In this document: piece by piece, positions 45,472-57,015 of the stretch
Layout: each line of letters opens with the position of its first letter
Position numbering within the stretch: position 1 is the stretch's first letter
From: Nereocystis luetkeana
Taxonomy: Eukaryota; Sar; Phaeophyceae; Laminariales; Laminariaceae
DNA: 64,000 nt
Reading direction: 5' to 3'
Assembly: GCA_031213475.1 (NCBI GenBank)
Contig: JARUPZ010000009.1
Coordinates: forward strand, 682,001-746,000
Translations under genes and position numbers: made by a program
Notes under the pieces: model-generated
Database searches by the model: none
What the model saw: only the letters and a program-made list of their open reading frames with translations
What the model was told of the DNA's origin: nothing

Positions 45472-45650
45472 CACCTGCCCCTCTAGGGGGTCAGGTCGGG
45501 TCAATGTGCCCGTGGTACTACAGTTGTGGCAGCAGGCGATTCTTCTGCCCTTGGGTTAAATTGACACACGACACCACATCTGAACGAGGAAGTGTGGTGA
45601 GCTTAAGCTTTGGTTTTACCAATCCACCGGAGGATTTTTTTTTTTTTTTA
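45472..45650. repeat. Dispersed repeat E, copy 2
   Basis: GCCCCTCTAGGGGGTCAGGT, CGGGTCAATGTGCCCG, CACACGACACCACAT, GAAGTGTGG and TTTTACCAATCCACCGGAGG occur in the same order as 4200-4350, ending in a T-run. Confidence 0.55.
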
Positions 45651-45743
45651 CGTACCAATACCAACACGGGTACTGATACCGAAACATATTACTGATTAAG
45701 CATATGTGTATATCAACACTGATACCGACAATGGTACCGATAT

Positions 45744-45835
45744 CGATAACGGTCCAAATTTGGCAATGCCTCCTTGGCTAGAGATCCGAAATTCTGATGA
45801 TACAAGGCAAGCAGGGCAGGGAGCTACTGTGGCAT
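45744..45835 (-). pseudogene. Degenerate peroxiredoxin-like exon copy
   Basis: The minus strand CCTGCCCTGCTTGCC, then GAATTTCGGATCTCTAGCCA and GGAGGCATTGCCAAATTTGG aligns with the acceptor and first 45 nt of the intact exon. It lies at the edge of the 31 bp minisatellite. Confidence 0.45.
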
Positions 45836-47075
45836 CAGTAGAGGACCCTAGCTGCTGTGGCATACGTAGAGAGGACACTTAACTGCTGTGGCATACGTAG
45901 AGAGGACACTTAACTGATGTGGCATACGTAGAGAGGACACTTAACTGCTGTGGCATACGTAGGGAGGACAATTGACTGCTGTGGCATACGTAGGGAGGAC
46001 ACTAACTGGTGTGGCATCAGTAGAGAAGACACTAACTGCTGTGGCATCAGTATAGAGGACACTAACTGCTGTGGCATACGTAAAAAGGACACTTACCTGC
46101 TGTGGCATACGTAGAGAGGACACTCAACTGCTGTGGCATCAGTAGAGAGGACACTAACTGGTGTGGCATCAGTAAAAAGGACACTTAACTGCTGTGGCAT
46201 CAGTAGAGAGGACACTTAACTGCTGTGGCATCAGTAGAGGCTACTGGCAGCTGTTGCGGCATGGTTCAATGCGCCAACTGACGTGGCAACGGCAGGGAGT
46301 AGTGGCAGCCGACGTGGCATCCGTAGAGACAACTACTCTCCGCGGCATCGGCAGAGGATGCTGACCGCTGACCGATGTGGCGTCGGTAGATAAAACTGAT
46401 GCGCCGTCAGTAATGGCGACTGCTGTAGCATCAGTAGAAGCTACTGACTAGTGTTGTGTCGGTAAAAGCTACGTACTGACTGATGTGGCATCGGTAGGAA
46501 ACTAACTGCTGTGGAATCGGGAAACACAAATAACCTGCTGTGGCATCGGGATGGAAAGCTGTTGTGGCATCAGTAGAGGCAACTGTTGTGGCATCGGTAT
46601 AATGCGCAAACTCATGTGGCATCGGTAGGAAACTAACTGCTGTGGCATCGGTAAAGATAAACAACCTGCTGTGGCATCGGGAAAGAAAGCTGATGTAGCA
46701 TTAGTAGAGGCAACTGTTGTGGTATTGGTATAATGCGCAAACTCATGTGGCATCGGTATAATGCGCCAATTGATGTGGCATCGGTAAAATCCGCCAACTG
46801 ATGTGACATCGGGAGAAGACACTACTTACTGTGGCATCGGTAGAGACAAATAACCTGCTGTGGCATCGGGAGAGGAAGCTGAGATGGCATGGATAGAGGC
46901 AACTGTTGTGGCATTGGTATAATGCACCCAATGATGTGGCATCGGTATAATGCGCCAACTGATGTGATACCAGTGGAGACAACGGATTAACCTGCTGTGG
47001 CATCGGTAGACAACTACTGTAACTGCTGTGGCATCGGTAGAAGCTACTGGCTGATGTGGCATCGGGTACACCCAA
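45836..47075. repeat. ~31 bp minisatellite (CTGCTGTGGCAT)
   Basis: The unit ACTGCTGTGGCATACGTAGAGAGGACACTTA is regular up to about 46250. After that the array degrades to ACTGATGTGGCATCGGTAG units of variable length. Isolated relatives continue at 47425-47475. On the minus strand every frame gives repeated short peptides such as MPQQLVSS, which are not treated as genes. Confidence 0.85.
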
Positions 47076-47079
47076 ATAA

Positions 47080-48416
47080 ATGATGATTGTTATGGCCCTG
47101 ATTACTGCCATCTACAGCAACTATTGCTACTGGTAGTCTCGAGACATCGAATATCCAAGAAAATCGGTATTTCCTGTGCGAGGTGCCTCGGCCCTGAATA
47201 CCTGGCACCGAACATATCGTCTGTTTCACGAGCCTGTCACGGCTGATTTAAGACTTTTTTCTTGTGGATCGATGTCTTCTCGTCAAATCAACGTATTCTA
47301 GGTTAGATTTCGACTGCGAGGGAAATACAACTCTTGAAAACCAGAAAACAAATATAAAATTATCGGTGTCGGAAAGGCAATCAATTATCAATTGGGAAAA
47401 CAAGCCGTTAACCGTTGGGGCGTCAGCAGAGACAGCTACCGTAACTCTTGTGGCATCGGCGGAGACAACAACCGTAAAGAGTAAGACCGTTAGGCTCGCG
47501 CAGAGGTGCGATGGTTGTTTCGGGGATATTCAGTAGCTTTACCGGCAACGGCAGGATGCTAAAACCAACCCAAAGTGAGGTTTTCGGGATATGCTCCCTC
47601 TCGACCAGACCTTTCGGAAAACGCCTCCTTCCCTTGTTCAGTATTGGCGCTAACCTTAACCTTCCCCTTCTGGAAAAATCGAGCGCTGAAACAACCATCG
47701 CACCCACCCCTGTGCGAACTCAACCAACAGTCTTTAGCTATAGTCTGCGGCGTGAGCGATGAGGAGAAGCGAAACGTGGAGGCGTTCCAACGGCTCTGCG
47801 TTTCAACGACTCTGCGTTCCAACGGCTCTGCGTTCCAAGGATTCTGCGTACATGTTTGCCAGCTCGAATCCGCACGATGATTCATCTCTTGCACGAGATT
47901 CATCCCCGAGACTAGACAAACTGCGGGTACAGAAGCTGTAGATGTTTATCGAGACCTATACCCGTGACCTGGCCGAAGTGCGGTCAGTAAGCATTTCGAT
48001 GCACCTATACTACTGCACGTGTGTAGCTGTGGGTCCGTTTGAAAGCTGACCTTCGTGCAGCGTCCTCATTTGGCATTCACATCCTCCGTCCAGAGATCCA
48101 GAAAATGCCGCTGGGAAAAAGGCCAAAACCACCTAGTTAAGGTAATACAAGCAGTGTATGTAGTAAGCGTCACACGGCAGGTATCATACAGGTAGTGGTG
48201 CAGTAATGGCCCCTCTATAGTGCTAACAATGGTATGTATGCGTCAGCTGACAACACCGGCAGTATAGCGGCAACAGGCACTATATACTCCGCCCACTACT
48301 GTAACACACTGATAAATCCCATCCTATACTATCAATAGATGTGCCAAGCGATTTCACAAGGACCAAAACGGGCAGTTAGCGCTACTCAGCCGGCACTATA
48401 GAGCGATCGATCACTT
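47080..48416. other. Stretch with no recognisable gene; short tandem repeat
   Basis: At 47783-47850 an ~18 bp unit GTTCCAACGGCTCTGC is repeated about four times. No domain-like frame was found elsewhere in this stretch. Confidence 0.4.
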
Positions 48417-48522
48417 TTACGGGGGACCATAGTTAGTAGGACCTATGGTATACATAAAAAAACTATATGTTTGACCATTTTTACTAACAATATTTGGTCC
48501 TATTAACCATGCCCCCCCGTAA
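48417..48522. mobile_element. Tc1/mariner-like MITE, copy 2
   Basis: 106 bp, TTACGGGGGACCATAGTTAG to the complement ending CCCCGTAA, followed by TA. Part of the right arm is altered (CCATGCCCCCCC). Confidence 0.75.
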
Positions 48523-48764
48523 TAGTGCTGTATGGACGGATGGTCGCAACACCTAGTGTGTACCAGGCATACATGGTTAGTCCCTCAAAAGCAAGTTATA
48601 GAGTGTATCCATCATTGCCGTTTCTGGAAGTGTCGACGTCGGAAAACAAATAAAATACGGCACTTCGACGCTGTCATCCATGCGCAAAAAAGTACGCACA
48701 AGGTGCCGACGTCCGCGGCACAACCGGTTCTCAGTAGGACGCAGGCCACCCTTGACGGGTCTCG

Positions 48765-48905
48765 CCGAACACATTACGGCGCTTCGTGCTGGGTGCGAGC
48801 AATGTCAGCAAGGCCTTCTAGGTCGGTGAAAACCCTCCAAGCATGCTCCATCCCGGGGATTGGGGATGCGAATGTCTAAGGCCATACGACTACAGCCATG
48901 CAAGC
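48765..48905 (-). repeat. Repeat R fragment, reverse orientation
   Basis: The complement of GCGAAGCGCCGTAATG, TTTTCACCGACCT, GGAGCATGCTTGGAGG and GGCTGTAGTCGTATGGCC. It ends at a C-run (48906-48931), which mirrors the G-run that precedes forward copies. Confidence 0.6.
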
Positions 48906-49018
48906 CAGTGAGCCCCCCCCCCCCCCCCCCCGCCGCCGTTAACCCCGCCTCCGCCCCACCCACCCCTCCACCGTACTACCCCCCCCCCCCCCCCCTCCTC
49001 TCCACAACCCGCCTCCCT

Positions 49019-49515
49019 TGCATGTACTTGATATCGCGCATGGCCGTAGTCGTATGTATGACCATAGACCTCGCATCCCTACAATGCCGGGGCGGAGCAT
49101 GTCGGGTTTTTATCGACCAGGCAGAAAGGGCTTGCACCGAGCGCGAAGCGCCGTGAGGTATTCGGCGAGTCGCATGAAGGGTGAGCCGCATCCTACCAAG
49201 AACCGCTTGTGAGGCGGACTTGCAGGTGGATGACAGTTTCAATGACTTAATTTATTTTCCCGTGTAGCCACTTCCAGAGACAGCGATGGGGGAACCATGT
49301 AACTGCCTCTTGGGTGCCTTACAATGAACACTGAGCGATACGATCATTCTCCTTGTGCGGAGTAAAGGTTCTCCACCCCGCGCGTATAACCTAACTCGAT
49401 CACCAGCTACGACCGACCGCAACAAAAAAAAACGATACCCTGGTTCTCTATAGCTCACGTTGTGAGCGGCAAGTTTTAACAGTGTCGTTGCCAACCGACG
49501 CCAACCCAACCTAAC
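49019..49515 (+). repeat. Repeat R, near full length
   Basis: It covers ATGTACTTGATATCGCGCAT through TGTAACTGCCTCTTGGGTGC and CTCACGTTGTGAGCGGCAAG to GTGTCGTTGCCAACCGACGCC (quoted in parts). With 60556-61075 it defines a unit of about 500-520 bp. No coding frame, no tRNA-like boxes, no clear terminal repeats. Confidence 0.75.
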
Positions 49516-49547
49516 GTATAATATTTTGGGGGCGGGTGAGGGCGGAG

Positions 49548-49672
49548 GGTGTACTCGATAGGAGAGACGTACTCGATCTCATGCAAGGCCGAAGTCGTAT
49601 GACCATGGACCCCCCCATCCCTACAATGCCGGGGCGGAGCATGTCGGGTTTTCACCGACCAGGCAGACAGGG
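49548..49672 (+). repeat. Repeat R, truncated 5' copy
   Basis: It starts GTGTACTCGATAGGAGAGAC right after a full-length copy and stops at GACCAGGCAGACAGGGG. The truncation falls at the same place as in the copy at 39693-39808. Confidence 0.7.
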
Positions 49673-49816
49673 GTGCATCGACAGTAACACACCCCGGTGA
49701 TAAAGTGGACATTACTTTTCAGGGGGTTTTTTATATCACAGGGGGTGAAGAAGTGCGGTACATCACACGTTCAACATATACGGTAGGCGTTTTCCATTTG
49801 ATACCACCCAACACTA

Positions 49817-49924
49817 TTACGGGGGGCCATAGTTAACAGGACCAAACATTGTTAGTAAAATGGTTAAACATGTACCTAGGTCTTTATGTGTACCATAGGT
49901 CCTGTTAACTATGGTCCCCCGTAA
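49817..49924. mobile_element. Tc1/mariner-like MITE, copy 3
   Basis: TA on both sides; TTACGGGGGGCCATAGTTAA and TTAACTATGGTCCCCCGTAA are inverted termini. One of the best-preserved copies. Confidence 0.8.
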
Positions 49925-50076
49925 TAAAAAGCCGTGTGCTTGGTCGCTATATAGCAATGAAGCAATTAGCCGCCAGTGGACAAGGGAAGAAGGGCTGAAG
50001 GAAGTCTTGTCGGCCACGAACCGCAGTAGTGAGGAGTGAGGAGAGCCGACTATGATATGTATGTGAGGTACGACTA

Positions 50077-50181
50077 TTACGGGGGACCATAGTAAATAGG
50101 ACCTACGGTACACACAAAAAGCTATGTGTTTACCTATTTTCACTCACAATGGTTGCTCCTATTTACTATGGTTCTCCGTAA
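50077..50181. mobile_element. Tc1/mariner-like MITE, copy 4
   Basis: 105 bp with TA on both sides; TTACGGGGGACCATAGTAAA / ATTTACTATGGTTCTCCGTAA (quoted in parts). It lies 152 bp from copy 3. Confidence 0.8.
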
Positions 50182-50725
50182 TAGGAGGGAGAGAGAAATT
50201 AAAGGGCATAGAAAACAACTGAGATGACAAAAAAATTAGGTAGAAAAACTCTCGGTCCCAAATACCATGAGAACTGCACCACCTGTATTTTTCGGGACAT
50301 ATCTTATGCCAATGGAAACGCAAAGTTCCCATAAACAGTTTGAGTTCCAAAGATACCCGTCAGAGTTTTTCAGGTACAGCTCGCTATGCGCACGTTTCTT
50401 AAAACGGAAAGTTCCAAACTTTTGGAAAAGCCCGAAAAAAAAAAATCTGGGGCCGATGTTGGGCCAAGATCGGCTTCAGAAGAACTCAGGCGGATGTTTG
50501 GTTCGAAGCGGCGAGATTCCGAGTCTCGACAGACATCGATCGACAAAACCAACGACTGCGTCATGAATTATGAACGGAGGGGCGCTCGTTAGGGGCTCCG
50601 ACCCACCCTAGGGTCACCTTGTTCACACAAGGGCCAGGCGTATGATTTTAAAAAAAAAACTGGCCGCTGGTGTGCACAAAAAAGATGACACGATTTCTCG
50701 ATCCGTCTCGAATGGCCAAAAATAC
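50182..50725. other. Stretch with no recognisable gene
   Basis: Flank of the satellite-bearing element. Overlapping short frames occur, such as 50267-50592, without domain content. A-runs lie near 50437 and 50650. Confidence 0.35.
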
Positions 50726-52856
50726 CAGGGTTCTTTACGGTGCGGTTTTTCCTATCTGTTCGGTGCGTTTGGTGCGGTTAACCGCACCGCACCGCACCGC
50801 ACCGCACCGTAGGATTTTTGCCTCCTGGAAAACCGCACCGCACCGCACCGTAGGTTTTACGAAATAGGAAAACCGCACCGACCCGCACCGTAGGATCTCA
50901 AAAATAACCGAACCGCACCGTTAGTTTTCCGAGTTTTTAAAACCGTACCGAACCGCACCGTAGCATTTCCGATGTTTGAAAACCGCACCGAACCGCACCG
51001 TACGATTTATCACAAAACCGCACCGTACCGTAGGATTCACAATATCTGAAAACCGCACCGAACCGCACCGTAGGAAATAACACAAAACCGATCAGCACCG
51101 TGTGCGTCAAGAGACGGTGCCAAAAACCGTTAGATCGGTTTTTTAACGATGCGGTTAACTTGAAACCGTAGAAAAACCGCCGTTTCATCGGTCGCGGAAC
51201 GGAGCAACAGGGTCACGGTTTCGCACGGCTCATGACGGTTTCGGCACGGTTTCGAGTCAAAAGTGATCCCGCTGGCTTGGTTGATCTAAAGGTATTTGAT
51301 ATTTTGAATATTTTTGTGGTTGAAACACCAAAAAAAAAAAATGGTTGAAGGTTAATTGTTTATATTTATATATTTCTCATATATTTTACCTGGTATACTC
51401 CGAGTCTCCGGAAGTACACCTGCCGGAAAATAGGAAATACCAGGTAGTACATACTGGTACTAAAATACCAGAAAATATAGGGTATCTGTAAAAACTGAAA
51501 AAATTATCCGAGACATTAGAGTGCCTGTGCGTTGTATTTTTGTGTATCAAGGATTTCCGTCGGAAATATAGTCAAAATCGAGAGCCTTTTCCGTCATGCG
51601 CATAATCGGAGACGAAAAATTGCTTAATATTGGATTATTATGTTTGAAAAATAAACACTTGCAGCAGCGGCAGCACTTTTGCAGCATCCAACGAGCAGAA
51701 CAGAAGGCGTGCAAGCAGCAGTACCTACCTGTGCAGCACAGCAACAGCAACAGCAACAAGCTGCAGAAGCAGTAAGCAGCAGCCAGCACCAACAGGCAGA
51801 CGTGCGATTTAACTTGCGCTCCTCGATACTCGCTGTGCGAGCAACGCCGCCACAACGAGAATATCGGCCTTCCTTCTTGGTTGTCCTCTCTACCCGAGAA
51901 GGGATCGGAGCGGCGAACATCACAGGAGCGTGGCGGCAAGGGTGAGCGCGCTTGCAGCAGCAGCAGCAGCAGCAGCAGCAGCCGCCGCAAGCAGTATAGC
52001 AGCGCCTGCAACAGCGCGTGCAGCAGCGCTTGCTTGAGGTGGCTCTCTTGCTTGCAGCAGCACTACTTGCTTGCAGCAGCGCTCACTTGGGGCAGCGCTT
52101 GCTTGCAGCAGCGTTTGCTTGCGGCAGCGCTTGTTTGCCGCAGAGCTTGCTTGCGCAGCAGCGCTCGCTTGCGTTACGTAGAGCCCCGAGAAAAAGCGTC
52201 AGAAACCGTACGAAACCGCGGTTTTGTACGGTTCATTCATACGGTGCACCGTAGAGAAACAGCGGTTTCGTTATAGTGCCCCGATAAAAGTCTGAGAACC
52301 GTCGGTTTAGTACGGTTTATATATACGGTGCACCGTAGAGAAAAGCGTGTGTTGTACGGGTTTCCCTACGGGGATTGGGACCGCACCGTAGAAAAACCGA
52401 TTCAACGGGGAACCGAACCGGACCGGACCGTATGATATATCATTAAACCGAACCGCACCGTAAGATTTACGATTCTCTAAAACCGCACCGAACCGCACCG
52501 TAGGATTTCCGATTTTGAAAACCGCACCGAACCGCACCGTAGTATTTATCACAGAACCGAACCGCACCGTAGGATGCACAATATCTGAAACCGCACCGAA
52601 CCGCAACGTAGAATTTTCTATTTTTGAAAACCGCACCAAACCGCACCGTAGGATATATCTCAAACCCGAACCGCACCGTAGGACTTACAATACCTGAAAA
52701 CCGTACCGAACCGCACCGTAGGATTTACAATACCTGAAAACCGCACCGAACCGCACCGCAAGATTTCCGATTTTTTAAAACCACAATACCGGACCGTAGG
52801 ATTTTCGATTTGAAAAAACCGCACCGTGCACGGACGGATAAGCGTAAAGATCCCTG
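50726..52856. mobile_element. Satellite-bearing hAT-like non-autonomous element 1 (ACCGC type)
   Basis: The left end CAGGGTTCTTTACGGTGCGG matches the complement of the right end, CAGGGATCTTTACG, with CGGTGCGGTTTTT further in. AAAAATAC precedes it and AAAAAGAC follows it, an 8 bp target duplication with one mismatch. CAGGG termini and 8 bp duplications are hAT characteristics. Inside, two arrays of ~30-40 bp units (ACCGCACCGAACCGCACCGT plus a TAGGATTTCCGATTTTTGAA-type linker) occupy 50765-51090 and 52380-52830. Between them is a CAG/GCTTGCAGCAGCG-rich core. No transposase was found. Confidence 0.6.
51655..52180. repeat. CAG- and GCTTGCAGCAGCG-rich core of element 1
   Basis: Runs of CAGCAGCAG (51955-51982) pass into ~20 bp GCTTGCTTGCAGCAGCGCT units at 52015-52170. 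In coding frames these give poly-Gln or Ala/Ser peptides with no known domain. Confidence 0.7.
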
Positions 52857-52859
52857 AAA

Positions 52860-54440
52860 AAGACCAGGTATACATTTTTCAGGTTTGGGAGAATACCGTA
52901 GGACGCCGCCGGCAAGCTCTCGCCTCCTAGACCATGGATCCACCTGACATTTTCGACACCATTATCTATACTCATTGGCCTTGCCCGGCACCAAGCGGGT
53001 TGGCCGTGGCCTGAGTCTGTGTCGAGGTCGAGCGTCTATCGTCGCACGAGCTGATTTTTATCAGCAATTTGCAACGATAAAAAACAAATTGCGCCGCCTG
53101 CAGCCGTCAGAAAAAAAACAAAACAAAACAAAACATTTTTTTCCTTTTTTTCCCTTAGCGACGGTAGGAGGATATTTTCGGCTGTTCTTTGAAACTAAGT
53201 TATTTGAAAGGAAACTTTTTGACTTCGCGCTTCCATTGGCATAGATAGGTAATATGCAGTCCGAATATGCAAAATCCGACCGGATGTTTTTGGATTCGAG
53301 AATCCGATAAGGATTTTTTTCGATTTGAGAATCCGAGGACCCAAGTCCTCGGATTTTGGGTCATCAGATTTCGAAATCGAAAAACGGCATGCTCTCTAAA
53401 TTCAAGATGTTGTCCACGACAGCAAAGAGCAAACAGCGACAGAACGATCGATGGGTTGGATGGTGGCAGCTGTATCGCGACGATGCTTTGCGCCTGACGC
53501 GCGGTCGGCGCGTCTCTTCGTGGCCAGACTACAGTCGGCTGGCGCGGGCTCGGGCCTAGAGACCAAGAGAAGCGCACTTGGCGCGCACCTTTCCGTGGAT
53601 ACGTACTCGTAGACTACACTGCTGTACAGCAGCAGCAGCAGTCAGCCGCATTGTGAAACAGAAAATACCAATACAGGTTGACTCTAGCGAACTCGGCACG
53701 TTTCTTGGCCGCCAGACCAGGGGCAATCAGGCTTGGCTCGGACGCTTGGGTCTCATGATACGCGCAGTGCAGCGCACCCAGCGCGTCTCTTCGCCGCGCC
53801 AGACCACAACAACAGCAGTTGGTCTCGGCGTTTGCTCGAATCTCTGCACGCACAATACGTCTGATGTTTCCGCACAGGCTGCCTAGCGCTAAAGCGAAGC
53901 TAACCGATCAGCGAAGAAGACAGCAGGCCCCACCTGTCCAAAGCCACACCAGCCAGAAGCTAAACCAGTATTTGCCACACCTTGGGCCTGTCTTGACCAC
54001 CCTGCCTCGCTGCGTCCTCTCGATCGCGAGTCAACTGTTACAGCAGAGCTGGTCCCAGGTGAACTTCTGGACCATATCGGTACAACAACCCGTGTTGATC
54101 TGATTGGTCAACTTCTCCCGTACTTACAAAACACATATTTCCTCGTACCTCGATAATACTCCGCGTTTCGATTTGCCCAAAGACTGTAGTTTCGATTTGA
54201 CAAGTTCATACAGCAGTAGTATCTGAAAATACGATCGGGTCAAAATCTAAAGCTCAAAAATCGAACCGCATAGGAAACAGCCTAAACTGCCTTAAACTGC
54301 CAAGCAATCGTGCAGTGACGATGAGGATGCTCGCGGAAGACGTCGGACATCTCATGCTGTAGCTAGGCCGTACAGGTCAGCGGGAAGGGACATATTTACC
54401 ATTTACGACACATGATGCTTACCAGGCATCCTGCAGATAT
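52860..54440. other. Stretch with no recognisable gene
   Basis: At 53255-53390 the words GATTCGAGAATCCG, GATTTGAGAATCCGAGGA and GTCCTCGGATTTTGGG form overlapping inverted repeats. GCGCGTCTCTTCG occurs twice (53508, 53787) in similar context. No domain-like frame was found. Confidence 0.35.
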
Positions 54441-54444
54441 ATGA

Positions 54445-54740
54445 TCACGCGGAAACGTGTACAGATCTCACAGATCGTACACTATACCACAGATCGTAGC
54501 ACAGAACAGAGTACACAGCAGTACACCATGTGCCTTCAAACCACGTCGAAGCCTCTCCCTGCAGATTCCTATCAACACTGCGAAAGTATGTACAGGAACA
54601 GATCATGCAGGTCCTGCAGATCATCCCCTTGGAAAAATGTACAGATTATGCAGATCCGTGAAAATGATCTGTGTGATCTGTACAGACGGCAGTGGTCCGA
54701 CGTGTTCGACAACAACAGTGCACCTACAGATCGTACGTAA
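54445..54740. repeat. CAGATC-rich repeat
   Basis: ACAGATCTCACAGATCGTAC, ATGCAGATCCGTGAAAATGA and GATCTGTGTGATCTGTACAG resemble the AGATC-dense stretches at 37.3 and 42.2 kb. Units are irregular. Confidence 0.5.
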
Positions 54741-54744
54741 GCTT

Positions 54745-56715
54745 TGCTTCACCTTCGTGGCAGTTTTAATCGGGCTGACTGGTTTGAATTCGGTGTCCGG
54801 AAGCTCAAACGGCGGAGCCTTGTCGCCTTCGCCGACCCATCCATAGCCACGCCGTCCTTCCATCGCTCTTGAGGTGCCTCTCACAACGAGCGAAGCTCTC
54901 TCAGCTCACGTGGGAGAGTAGCTTGCTATAGTTTCCGGTCCCTTCTTGCGGCAATTTGCTGCAATCTCTGCTGTGTTAAAGAACTTTCAGCTCGCAGCTT
55001 ACAGCTTGCAGTGCCAAGGCTATACGGTGGTGCTCTGGGGCGTGGCGTGCGCAGGTGTTGTGCGGCTAGGTTGCAGCCTGCTCTCGGTAGCGCGGAACAC
55101 ACCGGGCGGAAAATATATCCCCGCTTCAATCCAGCCATGATATACGTGGAAACCTGCTGAACACGAGTATCTTGAATCTTGGATCTTTTAACCTCGACTG
55201 CGGCAACAGCAGCAGTAGCAGCAGCAGCGGCGGCGGCAACAGCTGCACAGCAACGGCGGTGCAGTCGGGTGAATCAGGTACACTTGTAGAAGAGCACCGC
55301 GACCATTGGGTAGATACCTCGTGGAAAACAATATGGACACTCAAGTGTATTCCCATGGTGGCGCACGCAAAGGGGGCACAGAAACCAAAACCCCTCGCCC
55401 ACTACCCGCCCCCCCCCCCCCCCACGCCGCCTGAAAACCGAAATGAACATTATAAACATGAATAGCGCCAGACAAATGTCCACACTGCCCGGGAAGATAT
55501 CCACAACTCAAGCCTATTGGCACGTTTCCGAGCACCGATTTCATCCGAGATGTGGGGTGAGAGGTTAGTTAGGTACTCCAACGGCTGAAAGAGGAAATCG
55601 CTGGGCGTTCGTAGGGTGTGTGGGCACTCACGGCATGTATGACCGCGGTCGTCCGTAGGGGAGGGGATGACTACACATCATCCTTTGGTCATCGTATCAC
55701 TAGATGGATGTTAGTGGGGCTGACGTCCCCCGCCCCCCCCGGAGGATCAAATATATTTTAAAAGTGAGTACCTGTTATTTGTCAAGGACATTTTTTTCTA
55801 TGCCCTCGTACAGCAAATAAAGTCTTGCACTTACTACTATTAATAGTAGGGCTGGGCACTGGCACGGCATGTGTACTGGCAGTAGTAATCTGCTGATTGG
55901 CCCAGTCAGTATATTCGCCAGTATTTTTATATTGCGTACATTCAAGAAACACACCATGACATAGCACGGAAACCCACCAGATGCGTTATTGTGGGAGAAA
56001 GGATAAAGGGAAGAGGAACTCTCCGCCACCCCCCCCCCCCTGCTTTTGACGCGTCCTTTCCTTCGATGTTTCATGTTTGATCTATTTCTCTGCGTTGAGT
56101 ACCTGATAACTAATATCGATTACACCTAGCGTTCCTTCATTTCTTGGGGTTGTTTTCCTTTTGACTTTGATTTTGTTTTTCTGTGCTTTCGTGTGTGTTG
56201 TTTGCTGATAAGCACCCATATACTACTCAGTGCCCCAAAGGTATAGGAACGACGTAGTATTATATGTCAGGGCGATTCGTCCTGTACCTGCGCGAAAAAC
56301 AATAACATGAAGATCGTTACATCATCGCCACACGTTGCATACTTTTCCCCTGGTTTGTTTCTTGGTGTTTCCTGTGTCGATGACCACAACCACCCCAGGG
56401 CAGTGCCGTTTTTAGCCCCGACTATGATGGGAAATATAGCGCAAACGTGTACCTGGTATTTTGTTTGCCTCCAGTGGTGCCCCCTTACAAGCCGGGGGGC
56501 GATTGGACAAGCTACGCTCGGCGTTACTCGCTTCGCTCGACCAGTATACTGCCGCAATCCAGCACAATTGCTTGATTTTCACGACAGTGTAATCGATACA
56601 GACTCAGCCGGCGCCCAGCCCTACTTGTACTACCGCAAAACTTGTCCAACACTACTGAAATTCCGAGTCGATTGTCGACAAAAGTATGGGTATTCAAAAT
56701 CACAGCTCGTCGTTT
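54745..56715. other. Stretch with no recognisable gene
   Basis: CAG/CGG triplets at 55205-55245 and C-runs at 55408, 55730 and 56027. A frame at 56307-56700 (FSPGLFLGVSCVDDHNHPRA) is long but not recognised. Confidence 0.35.
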
Positions 56716-56721
56716 CGACGA

Positions 56722-57015
56722 CTACTGCCGTCCTCCTCCTCTTTCTCCTGCTCCTCCTCCTCCTTCTCCTCCTCCGCTTCACCCTCCTCCTCATCCTCCT
56801 CCTCCTCCTCCTCCTCCTCCTCCTCTTCACCCTCCTCCTCCTTTTCGTCCTCCTCCTCATCCTCCTCATTCTTGTAATTATCTTCGTTGTCCTCCTCTCC
56901 CCTCTCACACACACATATCCCACACCCGCCCGCCTTCTCCTCCTTATATCCTCCTCCTCTTCCTCCTCCTCCTTATCTTCCTGCTCCTCCTTCTCCTGCT
57001 ACTCCTCCTGCGATA
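56722..57015. repeat. CTC/CTT polypyrimidine tract
   Basis: About 290 bp is almost purely pyrimidine on the plus strand, mainly CTC triplets, with a short ACACACAT interruption near 56910. Such tracts can form triplex DNA. Open frames through it (S/L- or R/E-rich) are artefacts. Confidence 0.9.

Noticed and set aside
45836-47075. Repeated minus-strand peptides (MPQQLVSS) as a repeat protein
   Set aside because: Frames are broken often, unit length is not a multiple of three throughout, and no flanking exon signals exist. Treated as minisatellite DNA.
50726-51260. Treating the two ACCGC arrays as separate elements, since another CAGGG word occurs near 51207
   Set aside because: No matching 8 bp flank or complementary terminus was found for the internal CAGGG, whereas the outer ends give both. 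A nested structure remains possible.
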